A DNA stretch of 64,000 bases from Sphingobacterium zeae (GCF_030818895.1 NZ_JAUTBA010000001.1:3844001-3908000), one strand, 5' to 3'; counted from the first letter of the stretch, positions 46,317-56,339 are shown. Notes: generated by a model not told the origin, from the letters alone. Program-made: numbers and translations.

Positions 46317-47870
46317 CTATTTTGCGTAAGACACCGATCTCGTCTCGCGGATAACAGTTACTTTAATTTGTCCGGGATAAGTCATTTCCGTTTGGATACG
46401 GTTAGAAATATCCGCGGCCAATATTTCCGATTGCGCATCTGATACTCTCTCACTTTCCACGATCACACGAAGCTCACGTCCAGCTTGTATCGCAAAAGTT
46501 TTTTCAACACCAGGGTAAGATAACGCCAGATCTTCCAGCTCTTTAAGCCGCTTAATATAGCTCTCTACCACCTCGCGGCGTGCACCCGGGCGAGCCCCAG
46601 AAATCGCATCACAGGCCTGAACGACAGGAGATATTAAGGCTGTCATTTCGATCTCATCATGGTGAGCGCCGATGGCGTTACATACATCGGGATGTTCTTT
46701 GTATTTCTCAGCAAGTTGCATCCCCAAAATAGCGTGTGGCAACTCAGGATTATCATCAGGTACTTTACCGATATCATGAAGTAACCCTGCGCGCTTTGCG
46801 TGCTTAACATTCAGACCAAGCTCTGCAGCCATTGTTGCCGCAAAATTAGCCACTTCGCGAGAGTGCTGTAAAAGATTCTGTCCGTAAGACGAACGGTAAC
46901 GCATACGTCCTACCATACGGATCAATTCGGGGTGCAAACCATGTATACCCAAATCAATCGCTGTACGCTCGCCAATTTCGACGATCTCATCTTCTATTTG
47001 AGTCCGTGTTTTTGCGACAACCTCTTCAATGCGGGCTGGATGAATACGACCATCGGTTACCAAACGGTGTAAAGCCAGACGCGCAATTTCGCGTCGTACC
47101 GGATCAAAACCAGAGAGGATAATTGCTTCCGGGGTATCATCTACGATGATTTCAACTCCTGTTGCAGCTTCTAGCGCACGAATATTACGCCCCTCACGAC
47201 CAATAATACGACCTTTGATTTCGTCGTTTTCGATATTGAAAATTGAAACGGTATTTTCGATAGCCGATTCAGTAGCTGTCCGTTGGATCGTTTGGATAAC
47301 TACCTTCTTAGCCTCTTTAGTAGCCGTCAGTTTTGCCTCATCCACGATATCCTTGATTTGGATCATTGCTTGTGAGCGCGCTTCTTCACGTAAAGAATCC
47401 ACCAATTGGTTTCTTGCTTCGTCGGCAGTTACGCCAGCGATGCTCTCCAGTTGCTTAATCTGTTGTAATTTTAAGGACTCTACTTCTTCGGATTTCTTTT
47501 CATTCAACTCAACCAACTTATCCAATTGCTTTTTCTTTGTATCCACCTCTTGCTTATCGCGGTTGATGTTTTCCAGTTTTTGGTTAATTGATTGCTCTTT
47601 TTGTCTCAACGTATTTTCCTTTTGATTGATGGCATTGTTACGTTGGTTCACTTCCTTTTCATGTTCAGATTTTAATTGAAGGAACTTCTCTTTAGCCTCC
47701 AACAGGCGTTTCTTTTTGATGAGTTCCCCTTCCTGCTCTGCATCTTTCAGTATGCTATTTACCTTATCTTTGGCTTCCTGTTCTTGTTTTTTAAACAACA
47801 GAACCAATAGATAACGACCTATAACAACACCAACAATCAGAGAAATTATGCTATAAATTGCGATGTCCAT
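46317..47870 (-). CDS. rny: Ribonuclease Y
   Basis: This 517-residue endoribonuclease starts mRNA decay at the membrane. It has an N-terminal membrane helix (about 3-25), a long coiled coil (about 30-200), a KH domain (GRIIGREGRNIRALEAATGVEIIVDD) and an HD domain (HSREVANFAATMAAELG, then LLHDIGKV). The length matches the family. It follows zapA and the 6S RNA candidate on the same strand with a 160-base leader. Confidence 0.97.
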   Translation of the reverse strand: MDIAIYSIISLIVGVVIGRYLLVLLFKKQEQEAKDKVNSILKDAEQEGELIKKKRLLEAKEKFLQLKSEHEKEVNQRNNAINQKENTLRQKEQSINQKLENINRDKQEVDTKKKQLDKLVELNEKKSEEVESLKLQQIKQLESIAGVTADEARNQLVDSLREEARSQAMIQIKDIVDEAKLTATKEAKKVVIQTIQRTATESAIENTVSIFNIENDEIKGRIIGREGRNIRALEAATGVEIIVDDTPEAIILSGFDPVRREIARLALHRLVTDGRIHPARIEEVVAKTRTQIEDEIVEIGERTAIDLGIHGLHPELIRMVGRMRYRSSYGQNLLQHSREVANFAATMAAELGLNVKHAKRAGLLHDIGKVPDDNPELPHAILGMQLAEKYKEHPDVCNAIGAHHDEIEMTALISPVVQACDAISGARPGARREVVESYIKRLKELEDLALSYPGVEKTFAIQAGRELRVIVESERVSDAQSEILAADISNRIQTEMTYPGQIKVTVIRETRSVSYAK

Positions 47871-48032
47871 GTATGTATAATTGTATTATTTATGTTTGTT
47901 TTTATTAATTATATCCTAATCTGTGTTTCAATTCTCATAAAATCATCAATTGTCCTTTTCAATCCTGAGAGTTGATCTAGCCAATAGGTTAAGAGCGCTA
48001 TGCGCTCCTGAGGACTTCATGACAAAAAAAAA
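47871..48032 (-). other. Leader region of rny
   Basis: About 160 bases between the 6S RNA candidate and rny hold a small GC-rich repeat (GAGCGCATAGCGCTC at about 47994-48008), but no credible gene and no full promoter match. Confidence 0.4.
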
Positions 48033-48197
48033 CCGCAATTAAATTTAAACAGGTATCATGTATTATTAAACTTCGAGATTACATAATTAGGCTTAGATTG
48101 TGACCCAGATGGCTTTCGCAAAATGGCCTATATCTTTTTGCGCCTGTAATATTGAAGCGTTAAGTTTAAAATAGTGACAACCCGAATTTAATTGCGG
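48033..48197 (-). ncRNA. ssrS: Candidate 6S RNA
   Basis: Between zapA and rny a region of about 165 bases folds as a long rod. A perfect 13-bp closing stem (48185-48197 with 48033-48045) is followed on the minus strand by nine T residues. Inside are a bubble of about 12 and 15 bases, a second stem (48162-48172 with 48062-48073) and a terminal hairpin. Paired ends, a central bubble and size near 180 nt are features of 6S RNA, which binds RNA polymerase, and 6S genes often lie next to zapA. I rely on structure and position; no sequence search was done. Confidence 0.65.
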
Positions 48198-48237
48198 CAA
48201 ATTCGTCGTTTAAGCTCTAAATATAAAGAACGTAAAT

Positions 48238-48528
48238 TTATTTTTTAAAGAAATCCGTCAACAACTGATCAAGTTCCTGTACTGAATTTTCCAAACCCAC
48301 TTCGTGATTTTGGGACTGTCGCTCGGCATTGAGCATACGCGTCGCAAATTGCAATACACACATGGACAACAAATCCTGCTTATCTCGCACAGTATAGTTT
48401 TCCTGCAATTCCTTTACTTTTTCATTTATCAATTTCGCAGCATGTCGAATTACTTCCTCTTCCGCGCTCTCCACACGAAGCGGGTAAACACGATCTGCGA
48501 TATTTATTTTTATGGAAATTTCTCCCAT
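48238..48528 (-). CDS. zapA: Cell division protein ZapA
   Basis: This 96-residue protein stabilises FtsZ filaments at the division ring. The N-terminus matches ZapA (ISIKINIADRVYPLRVESAEEEVIRHAAKLINEKVKELQ), and a C-terminal coiled coil supports tetramers. It follows a small coiled-coil gene with a 58-base gap, and the 6S RNA candidate lies directly downstream. Confidence 0.92.
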   Translation of the reverse strand: MGEISIKINIADRVYPLRVESAEEEVIRHAAKLINEKVKELQENYTVRDKQDLLSMCVLQFATRMLNAERQSQNHEVGLENSVQELDQLLTDFFKK

Positions 48529-48586
48529 TTCTTTGAGCTTTTTAACGTTGTATTCGTTTGAATGAATCCGACTTCACGTATCCTCA

Positions 48587-48892
48587 CTACTTCAGCAAAC
48601 TAATACACTTGTCTATTTCCCGCACAAAATCGTTAATTTTTTGTTTTGTGTCAAGTATTTTTTCATTAATTGCATCTTTATCCGTTTCTGAATCTAAAGT
48701 ACGGGCCACCGCCAGTGCTTTAACCTTCTCTTCCAACTGCTTACTCTTATCGTTACTCGCATCGAAAGCTACTTTTAAAGATTGTACTTCTAATTTAAGC
48801 AAATCATTTTCTTCTTGCAAGACTTCGCACAATTGAATTAAATTTTTCGTTTTCTCAACGATCAGATTCATTTGTGAAGACAATGTTGCCAT
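48587..48892 (-). CDS. Small coiled-coil protein linked to zapA
   Basis: This 101-residue soluble protein is almost entirely coiled coil with leucine heptads (LIQLCEVLQEENDLLKLEVQSL). There is no signal peptide. I do not recognise a named family. Its place between pheT and zapA suggests a role in cell division, perhaps like ZapB, which is also a short coiled coil that binds ZapA in E. coli. That link is inference from position and shape only. Confidence 0.75.
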   Translation of the reverse strand: MATLSSQMNLIVEKTKNLIQLCEVLQEENDLLKLEVQSLKVAFDASNDKSKQLEEKVKALAVARTLDSETDKDAINEKILDTKQKINDFVREIDKCISLLK

Positions 48893-48932
48893 ATTATAAA
48901 TTGAATATTACCAATTAATGTTGTATCTCGCA

Positions 48933-51329
48933 TTAACCACGCACTTCCGCGCCTAGTTCCTTCTCAAAATTAACAATTAATTTTTGAACTATCGCATCAA
49001 TTTGCTTATCATTAAGTGTTTTTTCTTCGTCCTGTAAGATAAAGCTCAGAGCATAAGACTTTTTACCTTCCGGAATTTTGTCACCTTTATACACATCAAA
49101 CACATTTACGGCCTTCAAAAGCTTGCGTTCGGTTTTCTGAGCGACAAATTGTAACTTATCAAAACTTACATTTTCATCGATCAATAGCGACAAATCTCGG
49201 CGTACAGCCGGGAATTTCGAAACTTCTTTATACTGAATACTGTTTTTACGAATGATTTTCATCAAAACATCCCAGTCAAAGTCAGCAAAGAAAACCTGCC
49301 CCTCCACATCCGCTTTTTTCAAATCGCTCTGGGCTACAGCACCAAAAGATACTAGGCATTTTTGGCCTTTCATATAGTTCAAGCCATAGGCAAAATGTGC
49401 GCTCGACGTATCTTGTATCTGAACACCTTCAATTTTCAGCCGTCTGACAAAGGTATCTACGGCTGCTTTGAGATGATAGAAATTGACCGCATCTTTCTTG
49501 CTATTCCATTGCTCTGGCTCATTTTTGCCTGCCATCGCAAAAACAAGATGCTGTGTTTCTTTATAACCTTCACCATCCAATGCATACGTCTTACCAAACT
49601 CAAAGAACTTTAGATCAAAATTTCTGCGCTTCTGATTATATTCAATCGCATTCAGCATCGAAAAAACCATATTTTGACGCATCGTGTCCAAATCCGAACT
49701 CAATGGGTTATACAACTTAACCGCTGTATCAATATCATCGACAAAATCTAGCTTCGTCAATGAATTGGATAGGATCTCACGAAATCCATTGGCGATGAGC
49801 AGATCGGCCAATTGATTTAAGACAACTTCCTTATCCGGCTTTTCAACCGTATTCAAAGATGCCCTAATTTGCGACTTCAACGCAATATTATTGTAGCCAT
49901 AGATCCGTAATACCTCTTCGACAACATCTACTTCACGTGTTACGTCAACACGATAAGCCGGTACCAGCACATCAAGTCCCTCTTCCGTTTCAGCAGCCAC
50001 CTCAATGCCAAGTGCAACAATAATGGACTTAATTTCTTGCGTTGGAATCGCCTGCCCGATCAAACGAATCACGTTTGCATAGCTAACGTGGAACGAAAAC
50101 GGTTTGACCTCGACGGGATACTCATCTTTGAGCGTCGATGAAATTGTTCCACCCGCGATTTCCTGAATCAACAATGCCGCACGTTTCAACGCCTCAACCG
50201 TAATATTCGGATCAGTACCGCGTTCGAAACGGAACGAAGAATCTGTCTTTAAGCCATGCCTTTTAGCGGTCTTCCGTACAGAAACAGCATTGAAATAGGC
50301 CGATTCTAAAAATACATTGGTCGTTTCGGCTGATACACCTGAATGTGCGCCGCCAAAAACACCGGCGATACACATCGGTTTTTCCGTATCGGCGATCACT
50401 AAATCCTCAGCAGACAAGATACGCTCCACACCGTCAAGCGTAACAAATTTTTCACCTTCTGTCGCCAGGCGAACAACAACTTTATTCCCTGCAATTTTAT
50501 CGGCATCAAAAGCATGCAGTGGCTGCCCTAAGTCGTGCAGGATATAATTCGTTACGTCGACAATAGTATTGATCGGACGTACACCGATCACATTTAATTT
50601 CTCTTTCAACCAATCTGGAGATTCGCCAACGCGAACACCAGTAATATTAATACCGCTGTAACGCGGGCAGGCCTGCGCATCTGCCACGACAACTGTCGTT
50701 CCCTCAGCCTCTCCGGCCGCGAATGCAGAAACATCTGTCTTTAAAAGTTGCGTACGAAAATGTGCAGCAATATCTCTGGCAACCCCCAAATGCGAAGCTG
50801 CATCTGCACGATTCGGTGTTAAACCAATTTCGTAACGGTAATCATCCTGGACCTTGAAGTGTTCTTTCACCAAAGTCCCTACAGCCACTTCAGCCGGCAA
50901 CTCCACTATTCCTGCATGGGATGTACCTAAACCAATTTCATCTTCCCCGCACAACATACCTTCGGAAACTTCGCCACGAATTTTGGATTTAGTAATTTTA
51001 AAAGGCTCCCCTGTCAATGGATGACACGTAGTACCTACCGTAGCAACAATAACTTTCAAGCCTGTGCGGCAGTTTGGAGCGCCGCACACAATGTGCAACA
51101 AGTCCGGTCCGCCGACATCAACCGTAGTTACGCGCAATTTATCTGCGTTAGGATGCTGTTCACAAGTTTTCACTTCACCAACCACCAAGCCATCTAATCC
51201 ACCAGGGATACTCTGTACAACGTCCAAAGCCTCTACTTCCAATCCTGTATTGGTCAGAATTAAAGAGAGTTCTTCTGGAGTTGAATCTATATTAACATGT
51301 TGTTTTAACCAATTATATGAAATATTCAT
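48933..51329 (-). CDS. pheT: Phenylalanyl-tRNA synthetase beta subunit
   Basis: This 798-residue subunit charges tRNA-Phe together with PheS. I start at ATG 51329 (MNISYNWLKQHVNID), the usual PheT start; a promoter at 51350-51380 rules out the longer open frame to 51419. It has an N-terminal OB/EMAP-like tRNA-binding domain (about 40-150; VVGEVKTCEQHPNADKLRV), the B3/B4 editing domain, B5 domains and a C-terminal FDX anticodon-binding domain. pheS is not in the window. Confidence 0.97.
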   Translation of the reverse strand: MNISYNWLKQHVNIDSTPEELSLILTNTGLEVEALDVVQSIPGGLDGLVVGEVKTCEQHPNADKLRVTTVDVGGPDLLHIVCGAPNCRTGLKVIVATVGTTCHPLTGEPFKITKSKIRGEVSEGMLCGEDEIGLGTSHAGIVELPAEVAVGTLVKEHFKVQDDYRYEIGLTPNRADAASHLGVARDIAAHFRTQLLKTDVSAFAAGEAEGTTVVVADAQACPRYSGINITGVRVGESPDWLKEKLNVIGVRPINTIVDVTNYILHDLGQPLHAFDADKIAGNKVVVRLATEGEKFVTLDGVERILSAEDLVIADTEKPMCIAGVFGGAHSGVSAETTNVFLESAYFNAVSVRKTAKRHGLKTDSSFRFERGTDPNITVEALKRAALLIQEIAGGTISSTLKDEYPVEVKPFSFHVSYANVIRLIGQAIPTQEIKSIIVALGIEVAAETEEGLDVLVPAYRVDVTREVDVVEEVLRIYGYNNIALKSQIRASLNTVEKPDKEVVLNQLADLLIANGFREILSNSLTKLDFVDDIDTAVKLYNPLSSDLDTMRQNMVFSMLNAIEYNQKRRNFDLKFFEFGKTYALDGEGYKETQHLVFAMAGKNEPEQWNSKKDAVNFYHLKAAVDTFVRRLKIEGVQIQDTSSAHFAYGLNYMKGQKCLVSFGAVAQSDLKKADVEGQVFFADFDWDVLMKIIRKNSIQYKEVSKFPAVRRDLSLLIDENVSFDKLQFVAQKTERKLLKAVNVFDVYKGDKIPEGKKSYALSFILQDEEKTLNDKQIDAIVQKLIVNFEKELGAEVRG

Positions 51330-51349
51330 CTCGAATTTGATTTGATCCA

Positions 51350-51380
51350 CAAACTTAGATAAATTTGCGTTTATATCCAA
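51350..51380 (-). promoter_or_regulatory. Promoter of pheT
   Basis: On the minus strand TTG (51378-51380), a 20-base spacer and TAAGTTTG (51350-51357) match the Bacteroidota consensus. The leader would be only about 15 bases, so there is no room for a T-box or attenuator. Confidence 0.7.
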
Positions 51381-51479
51381 CGTCAATTTACCGTTAAACG
51401 AATTTATAACCCGACGCAACAGGGGAAATATACACCTATTTTTTAATCAAAATTCGATCATTTCCACCAAAATAATATG

Positions 51480-51487
51480 TAACTTTG
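51480..51487 (+). promoter_or_regulatory. Candidate -7 element of purL
   Basis: TAACTTTG matches TAnnTTTG 38 bases before the purL ATG. The -33 element is unclear. Confidence 0.45.
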
Positions 51488-51525
51488 TGCTTTAATTTGA
51501 AGAACGTTCAAAACAAACATTTATA

Positions 51526-54500
51526 ATGATTCATTTCTTTGAGAACCCATCGAACACTGTATATGGTGTTCAAAGCGTAAACTCTTTATCACAAGAAGAC
51601 ATTACTAAACTCAACTGGCTATTCGGCAACGCCAAAAAACTAGACGACCAAAACCTTAACCATTACTTTGTAGGACCCCGTGCCGCGATGGTTACTCCCT
51701 GGAGTACCAATGCAGTAGAAATCACGCAAAATATGGGCATTGACGGCATTGTTCGCATTGAAGAATTTCAGCCGGTGTCAGAAGATTTCATCGACTTCGA
51801 TCCAATGATTTCCCAAAAGTTCAGCATGCTGACGCAGGATATGTATACTGTCAACATCACGCCAGAACCGATAGTGGAAATCAAAGACATCGATGCCTAC
51901 AATAAAGCTGAAGGACTAGCGCTCAATGCAGAAGAGGTTGATTACCTTAATCAACTTTCGACCAAGTTAGGCCGTTTGCTCACAGATTCTGAAGTATTTG
52001 CGTTTTCACAAGCCAATTCTGAACACTGTAGACATAAGATTTTCAATGGTACCTTTATCATTGATGGCGAAGAACAACCGACTTCCCTGTTTAAATTGAT
52101 CAAGAAGACGTCTGAGACCAATCCCAACGAGATTGTTTCGGCTTATAAAGATAACGTTGCTTTTGTTAAAGGTCCACGTGTGACACAGTTCGCTCCTAAA
52201 TCTGCCGACAAACCTGATTTTTATGAAGAAAAACCTTTTGATTCGGTTTTATCTGTTAAAGCTGAAACGCATAATTTCCCCACTACTGTAGAGCCATTTT
52301 CCGGTGCAGCGACAGGATCGGGTGGCGAAATCCGGGATCGTATGGCAGGCGGCCAAGGTGCAATTCCATTGGCGGGTACAGCCGTATATATGACTGCTTA
52401 TTCGCGATTGGAACAAAATAAATTGGACCTTCAGGCAGGCACTTTAACTGCGCCAGCAGAAGAACTCAACAAGACGCGTCCATGGGAAAATGCGATGCAA
52501 GAGCGTCCATGGTTGTACCAAACCCCAGTTGACATCCTGATCAAAGCATCCAATGGTGCTTCTGACTTCGGTAATAAGTTTGGTCAGCCCCTAATTACGG
52601 GTTCTGTATTGACCTTCGAGCATGAAGAGGATGGCCGTAAACTTGGTTACGACAAAGTCATTATGCAGGCGGGTGGTGTTGGTTATGGAAAACTGGATCA
52701 AGCGAAAAAACATACACCGAAAACCGGTGATAAAGTCGTTATCCTAGGTGGTGAAAATTACCGCATCGGCATGGGTGGCGCTGCTGTATCTTCTGCAGAT
52801 ACAGGGGCATTTGGTTCTGGAATTGAGCTTAATGCCATTCAGCGTTCCAATCCCGAAATGCAAAAACGTGCAGCGAATGCTGTTCGTGGATTAGTGGAGT
52901 CTGATCATAACCCCATTGTCTCTATCCACGATCATGGTGCAGGTGGCCACTTAAACTGTCTTTCCGAACTTGTTGAAGAGACCGGCGGTTTAATTGACCT
53001 GGATGCACTTCCTGTAGGCGACCCAACACTATCCGCAAAAGAAATTATCGGTAATGAATCGCAAGAACGTATGGGACTTGTGATCGCTAAAGATGATATT
53101 GACACCTTAAAACGTGTTGCCGATCGCGAACGTGCACCAATGTACACCGTAGGTGATGTTACTGGCGACCACCGCTTTACTTTCGAATCAAAAAGTACGG
53201 GTGAAAAACCAATGGATTATGCGCTCGAAGATTTCTTTGGCTCATCGCCAAAAACTTTTATGCGCGATAAAACCGTCGTTCGTAACTACGCTGACCTTGC
53301 TTATGACGCAGCCAACATTCCAAGCTACTTAAACCAAGTATTGCAATTGGAAGCTGTTGCTTCCAAAGATTGGTTAACCAATAAAGTAGACCGTTGTGTT
53401 GGAGGCCGTGTTGCCAAACAACAATGTGCTGGTCCATTGCAATTGCCGTTGAACAACGTCGGAGTGATGGCACTTGACTATAAAGGTAAAGAAGGTATCG
53501 CGACAACAATAGGTCACTCCCCTATTGCTGCCTTAGTGGATCCCGCTGCGGCAAGCCGAACGGCTATTGCCGAATCGCTTTCCAATATTGTATTTGCTCC
53601 GATCAAAAATGGCCTTGCAGGAATCTCCCTATCAGCCAACTGGATGTGGGCAGCCAATAATGAAGGTGAAGACGCCCGCTTATACCAAGCTGTTAAAGCC
53701 TGCTCGGAATTTGCCATCGCGTTGGGAATTAATATCCCGACGGGAAAAGATTCCTTGTCCATGAAGCAAAAATATCCAAACGGCGAAAACGTCATTGCTC
53801 CAGGCACATTGATCATTTCTGCCGCCGGAAATTGTACGGATATCACCAAAGTGGTTGAACCTGTACTGAATAAAACGGCTGGATCGATCTATTACATCAA
53901 CTTATCAAAAGATCAGTTCAAATTAGGCGGTTCGTCATTTGCGCAAATCATCAATAAATTAGGTACTCAAGTACCGACCATTCAGGATCCTGCTTATTTT
54001 AAAACAGCTTTTAATACCGTACAGCAATTAATTCAAGAAGGACAGATCGAAGCTGGTCACGACGTCGGATCGGGTGGCTTGATTACCACCTTATTGGAAA
54101 TGACCTTTGCTGACACCAACCTTGCTGCCAACTATGACCTTTCGGCGTTAAATGAATCGGATACCGTAAAAGCGTTTTTTAATGAAAATATCGCACTGCT
54201 ATTGCAGGCGAAAGACGATACGGCCTTCGAAGCCAGGATGCAGAATGCAGGTGTTGATGCTGTAAAGATTGGTCAGGTGATCGAAGGAAAGACGGTAACA
54301 GTTAAAAATCAAGAGGCTTCTTTTAGCTTTGATGTCGCTGCGACCCGTGACGCATGGTTTAAGACATCATTCCTTTTGGATTCAAAGCAATCTAAAAATG
54401 GTACGGCACAAGAACGCTTTGACAACTATAAAAAACAACCTTTAACCTTTTCTTTCCCAAGCCAATTCAATGGTAAGAAACCAGTGATCGACAGTACTAA

Positions 54501-55257
54501 GGTACGTCCAAAAGCTGCCATTCTTCGTGAAAAAGGTTCGAATTCAGAACGCGAAATGGCTAATGCCATGTTTTTGGCCGGCTTTGACGTAAAGGATGTC
54601 CACATGACAGATTTGATAACAGGACGGGAGACATTGGAGGATATACAGTTTATCGGTGCCGTAGGTGGTTTCTCTAACTCCGACGTACTCGGATCAGCAA
54701 AAGGCTGGGCCGGAGCCTTCCTTTACAATGAGAAAGCGAAAAAAGCGCTAACGGATTTCTTTGCTCGCCCAGACACGCTCTCTGTTGGGATATGTAACGG
54801 TTGCCAATTATTTATGGAACTCGAAATGATCAATCCTGAGCATGATGTACATGGAAAAATGTTGCACAACACTTCAGGAAAACATGAGTCAAACTTCGTT
54901 TCCGTAAAGGTGCAAGAGAACAATTCTGTGATGTTATCGACGTTAGCCGGAAGTACTTTGGGTGTTTGGATTTCACATGGTGAGGGAAAATTCAACCTTC
55001 CCTATGCTGAAGATCAATATAATATTGTCGCAAAATATGGATACGAACACTATCCGCACAACCCAAATGGTTCAGATTATAATACCGCGATGATCTGTGA
55101 TAAGACTGGTCGCCACTTGGCTACTATGCCACATATTGAACGCTCGATTTTCCAATGGCATTGGGCAAATTACCCGAAAGGACGCCAAGATGAAGTTTCG
55201 CCTTGGATTGAAGCATTTGTCAATGCGCGCCAATGGATTGATACACATAGCAAATAG
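51526..55257 (+). CDS. purL: Phosphoribosylformylglycinamidine synthase (single-chain PurL)
   Basis: This 1243-residue enzyme performs step four of purine synthesis, using glutamine and ATP to convert FGAR to FGAM. It is the long, single-chain form. It has an N-terminal PurS-like domain, two AIRS-type synthetase halves (with SEHCRHKIFNG, KAETHNFPTTVEPFSGAATG and the VSIHDHGAGG region), and a C-terminal glutaminase with nucleophile Cys1090 in GICNGCQLF and the late HGEGKF and His-Glu residues. The linker and FGAR-binding regions are intact. It is monocistronic with its own terminator. Confidence 0.98.
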   Translation: MIHFFENPSNTVYGVQSVNSLSQEDITKLNWLFGNAKKLDDQNLNHYFVGPRAAMVTPWSTNAVEITQNMGIDGIVRIEEFQPVSEDFIDFDPMISQKFSMLTQDMYTVNITPEPIVEIKDIDAYNKAEGLALNAEEVDYLNQLSTKLGRLLTDSEVFAFSQANSEHCRHKIFNGTFIIDGEEQPTSLFKLIKKTSETNPNEIVSAYKDNVAFVKGPRVTQFAPKSADKPDFYEEKPFDSVLSVKAETHNFPTTVEPFSGAATGSGGEIRDRMAGGQGAIPLAGTAVYMTAYSRLEQNKLDLQAGTLTAPAEELNKTRPWENAMQERPWLYQTPVDILIKASNGASDFGNKFGQPLITGSVLTFEHEEDGRKLGYDKVIMQAGGVGYGKLDQAKKHTPKTGDKVVILGGENYRIGMGGAAVSSADTGAFGSGIELNAIQRSNPEMQKRAANAVRGLVESDHNPIVSIHDHGAGGHLNCLSELVEETGGLIDLDALPVGDPTLSAKEIIGNESQERMGLVIAKDDIDTLKRVADRERAPMYTVGDVTGDHRFTFESKSTGEKPMDYALEDFFGSSPKTFMRDKTVVRNYADLAYDAANIPSYLNQVLQLEAVASKDWLTNKVDRCVGGRVAKQQCAGPLQLPLNNVGVMALDYKGKEGIATTIGHSPIAALVDPAAASRTAIAESLSNIVFAPIKNGLAGISLSANWMWAANNEGEDARLYQAVKACSEFAIALGINIPTGKDSLSMKQKYPNGENVIAPGTLIISAAGNCTDITKVVEPVLNKTAGSIYYINLSKDQFKLGGSSFAQIINKLGTQVPTIQDPAYFKTAFNTVQQLIQEGQIEAGHDVGSGGLITTLLEMTFADTNLAANYDLSALNESDTVKAFFNENIALLLQAKDDTAFEARMQNAGVDAVKIGQVIEGKTVTVKNQEASFSFDVAATRDAWFKTSFLLDSKQSKNGTAQERFDNYKKQPLTFSFPSQFNGKKPVIDSTKVRPKAAILREKGSNSEREMANAMFLAGFDVKDVHMTDLITGRETLEDIQFIGAVGGFSNSDVLGSAKGWAGAFLYNEKAKKALTDFFARPDTLSVGICNGCQLFMELEMINPEHDVHGKMLHNTSGKHESNFVSVKVQENNSVMLSTLAGSTLGVWISHGEGKFNLPYAEDQYNIVAKYGYEHYPHNPNGSDYNTAMICDKTGRHLATMPHIERSIFQWHWANYPKGRQDEVSPWIEAFVNARQWIDTHSK

Positions 55258-55264
55258 TCAAAAG

Positions 55265-55297
55265 AAAAAACTCCTTCATGTATCGAAGGAGTTTTTT
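55265..55297. terminator. Terminator between purL and the AEC transporter
   Basis: A 13-bp perfect stem (AAAAAACTCCTTC with its complement), 7-base loop and T-run lie 7 bases after the purL stop. It can also act on the convergent AEC gene. Confidence 0.85.
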
Positions 55298-55316
55298 CTT
55301 TTCATGCACCTGGCAA

Positions 55317-56231
55317 TTAGGGAAACAATATGCGAAGGGCAAAGTCCCAAACTAAGGTGGTCAGCAATCCCGCGAGGATACTAAAGCCGATGACCAAATT
55401 GACCAGTTTCGTATTTAAATGATATTGTTCGGCGATAATACCTGAAGTTACCAAAGTCGGCATGGCTGCTTCAAAAATGCTGATCCTTGCAATGGAACCT
55501 TTTACGCCCAACAATAAAGCAAATAAACAGACAAGCAGCGGTGCTAAAATCAATTTATAGGTTATTGCAGTGCTAATCTGCGATGCCTGCTGCTTCCAGC
55601 CATCAAACTTAAGCTGCAGACCAATAGAGAATAGTGCCAAGGGTCCCACTGTGGCAACAAGCTTATCGAAAAATGGCTCGGCAACGGATAGATCAAAAAA
55701 TTGAGATAGCAGCAAGGCGGCAGTACAACCGATTAAAGGCGGAAAGCTAACCAGCTTTCGGAGCATAAATTTTGCATCAATAGTTTCCCCCTCATGTAAA
55801 TTTGCTTTCAGCGCATTGATAATTCCTGCTGTAGAAAGCAGGATAAAAGTCGTTTGGTCGCAAATAATCGCTATGGGTAACTGTGTCTCACCGAAATAAG
55901 CAATAATCAGGGGGAAACCGATAAAAGAGGTGTTACTATATCCTGCGGCCAGTTCCAAACTGCTGCGCGAACGTTGCTTATAGTTTTTACGTTTACAGTA
56001 TAGCTCCATAAATAACCAACTACCTGCCCAAACGAGTATGGTCGAAAATACAGGAAACAGCAATTGTGAAGACCATACGATCTTTGGAATATATTTAAAA
56101 GATACTGCTGGCAGTGCAAAATAAAGAATCCAGGTATTGATGCCCTTATGTGCTTCGGAATGAATTAAATTTGTTCTTCGCAACAACATGCCGGCCGCGA
56201 TGCAAAATGCAATCATTATAAAATTAACCAT
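55317..56231 (-). CDS. AEC family transporter (auxin efflux carrier-like)
   Basis: This 304-residue inner-membrane protein has ten predicted helices in two five-helix halves. AEC-family traits include the WILYFALPAVSFKYIP start segment, the GYSNTSFIGFPLIIAYFG segment and the C-terminal FEAAMPTLVTSGIIAEQY. Bacterial members export malonate, malate or similar organic acids. It is divergent from an AraC regulator that probably controls it. Confidence 0.9.
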   Translation of the reverse strand: MVNFIMIAFCIAAGMLLRRTNLIHSEAHKGINTWILYFALPAVSFKYIPKIVWSSQLLFPVFSTILVWAGSWLFMELYCKRKNYKQRSRSSLELAAGYSNTSFIGFPLIIAYFGETQLPIAIICDQTTFILLSTAGIINALKANLHEGETIDAKFMLRKLVSFPPLIGCTAALLLSQFFDLSVAEPFFDKLVATVGPLALFSIGLQLKFDGWKQQASQISTAITYKLILAPLLVCLFALLLGVKGSIARISIFEAAMPTLVTSGIIAEQYHLNTKLVNLVIGFSILAGLLTTLVWDFALRILFP

Positions 56232-56339
56232 GTTTCATACCATTTTATCCGACACAAAGGTGCGATAGTACAACAGGCAAACACATGTATAAATACATTA
56301 TTTTTATGTATATTTAGCGATGCACAGACCCCAAAAGTA

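Noticed and set aside
47146..47625. A 159-codon plus-strand frame opposite rny
   Set aside because: Ser/Phe-rich composition is the usual shadow of a Glu/Lys-rich coiled coil on the other strand.
51330..51419. Longer N-terminus of PheT starting at 51419
   Set aside because: A consensus promoter lies within that stretch, and the PheT family start fits ATG 51329.
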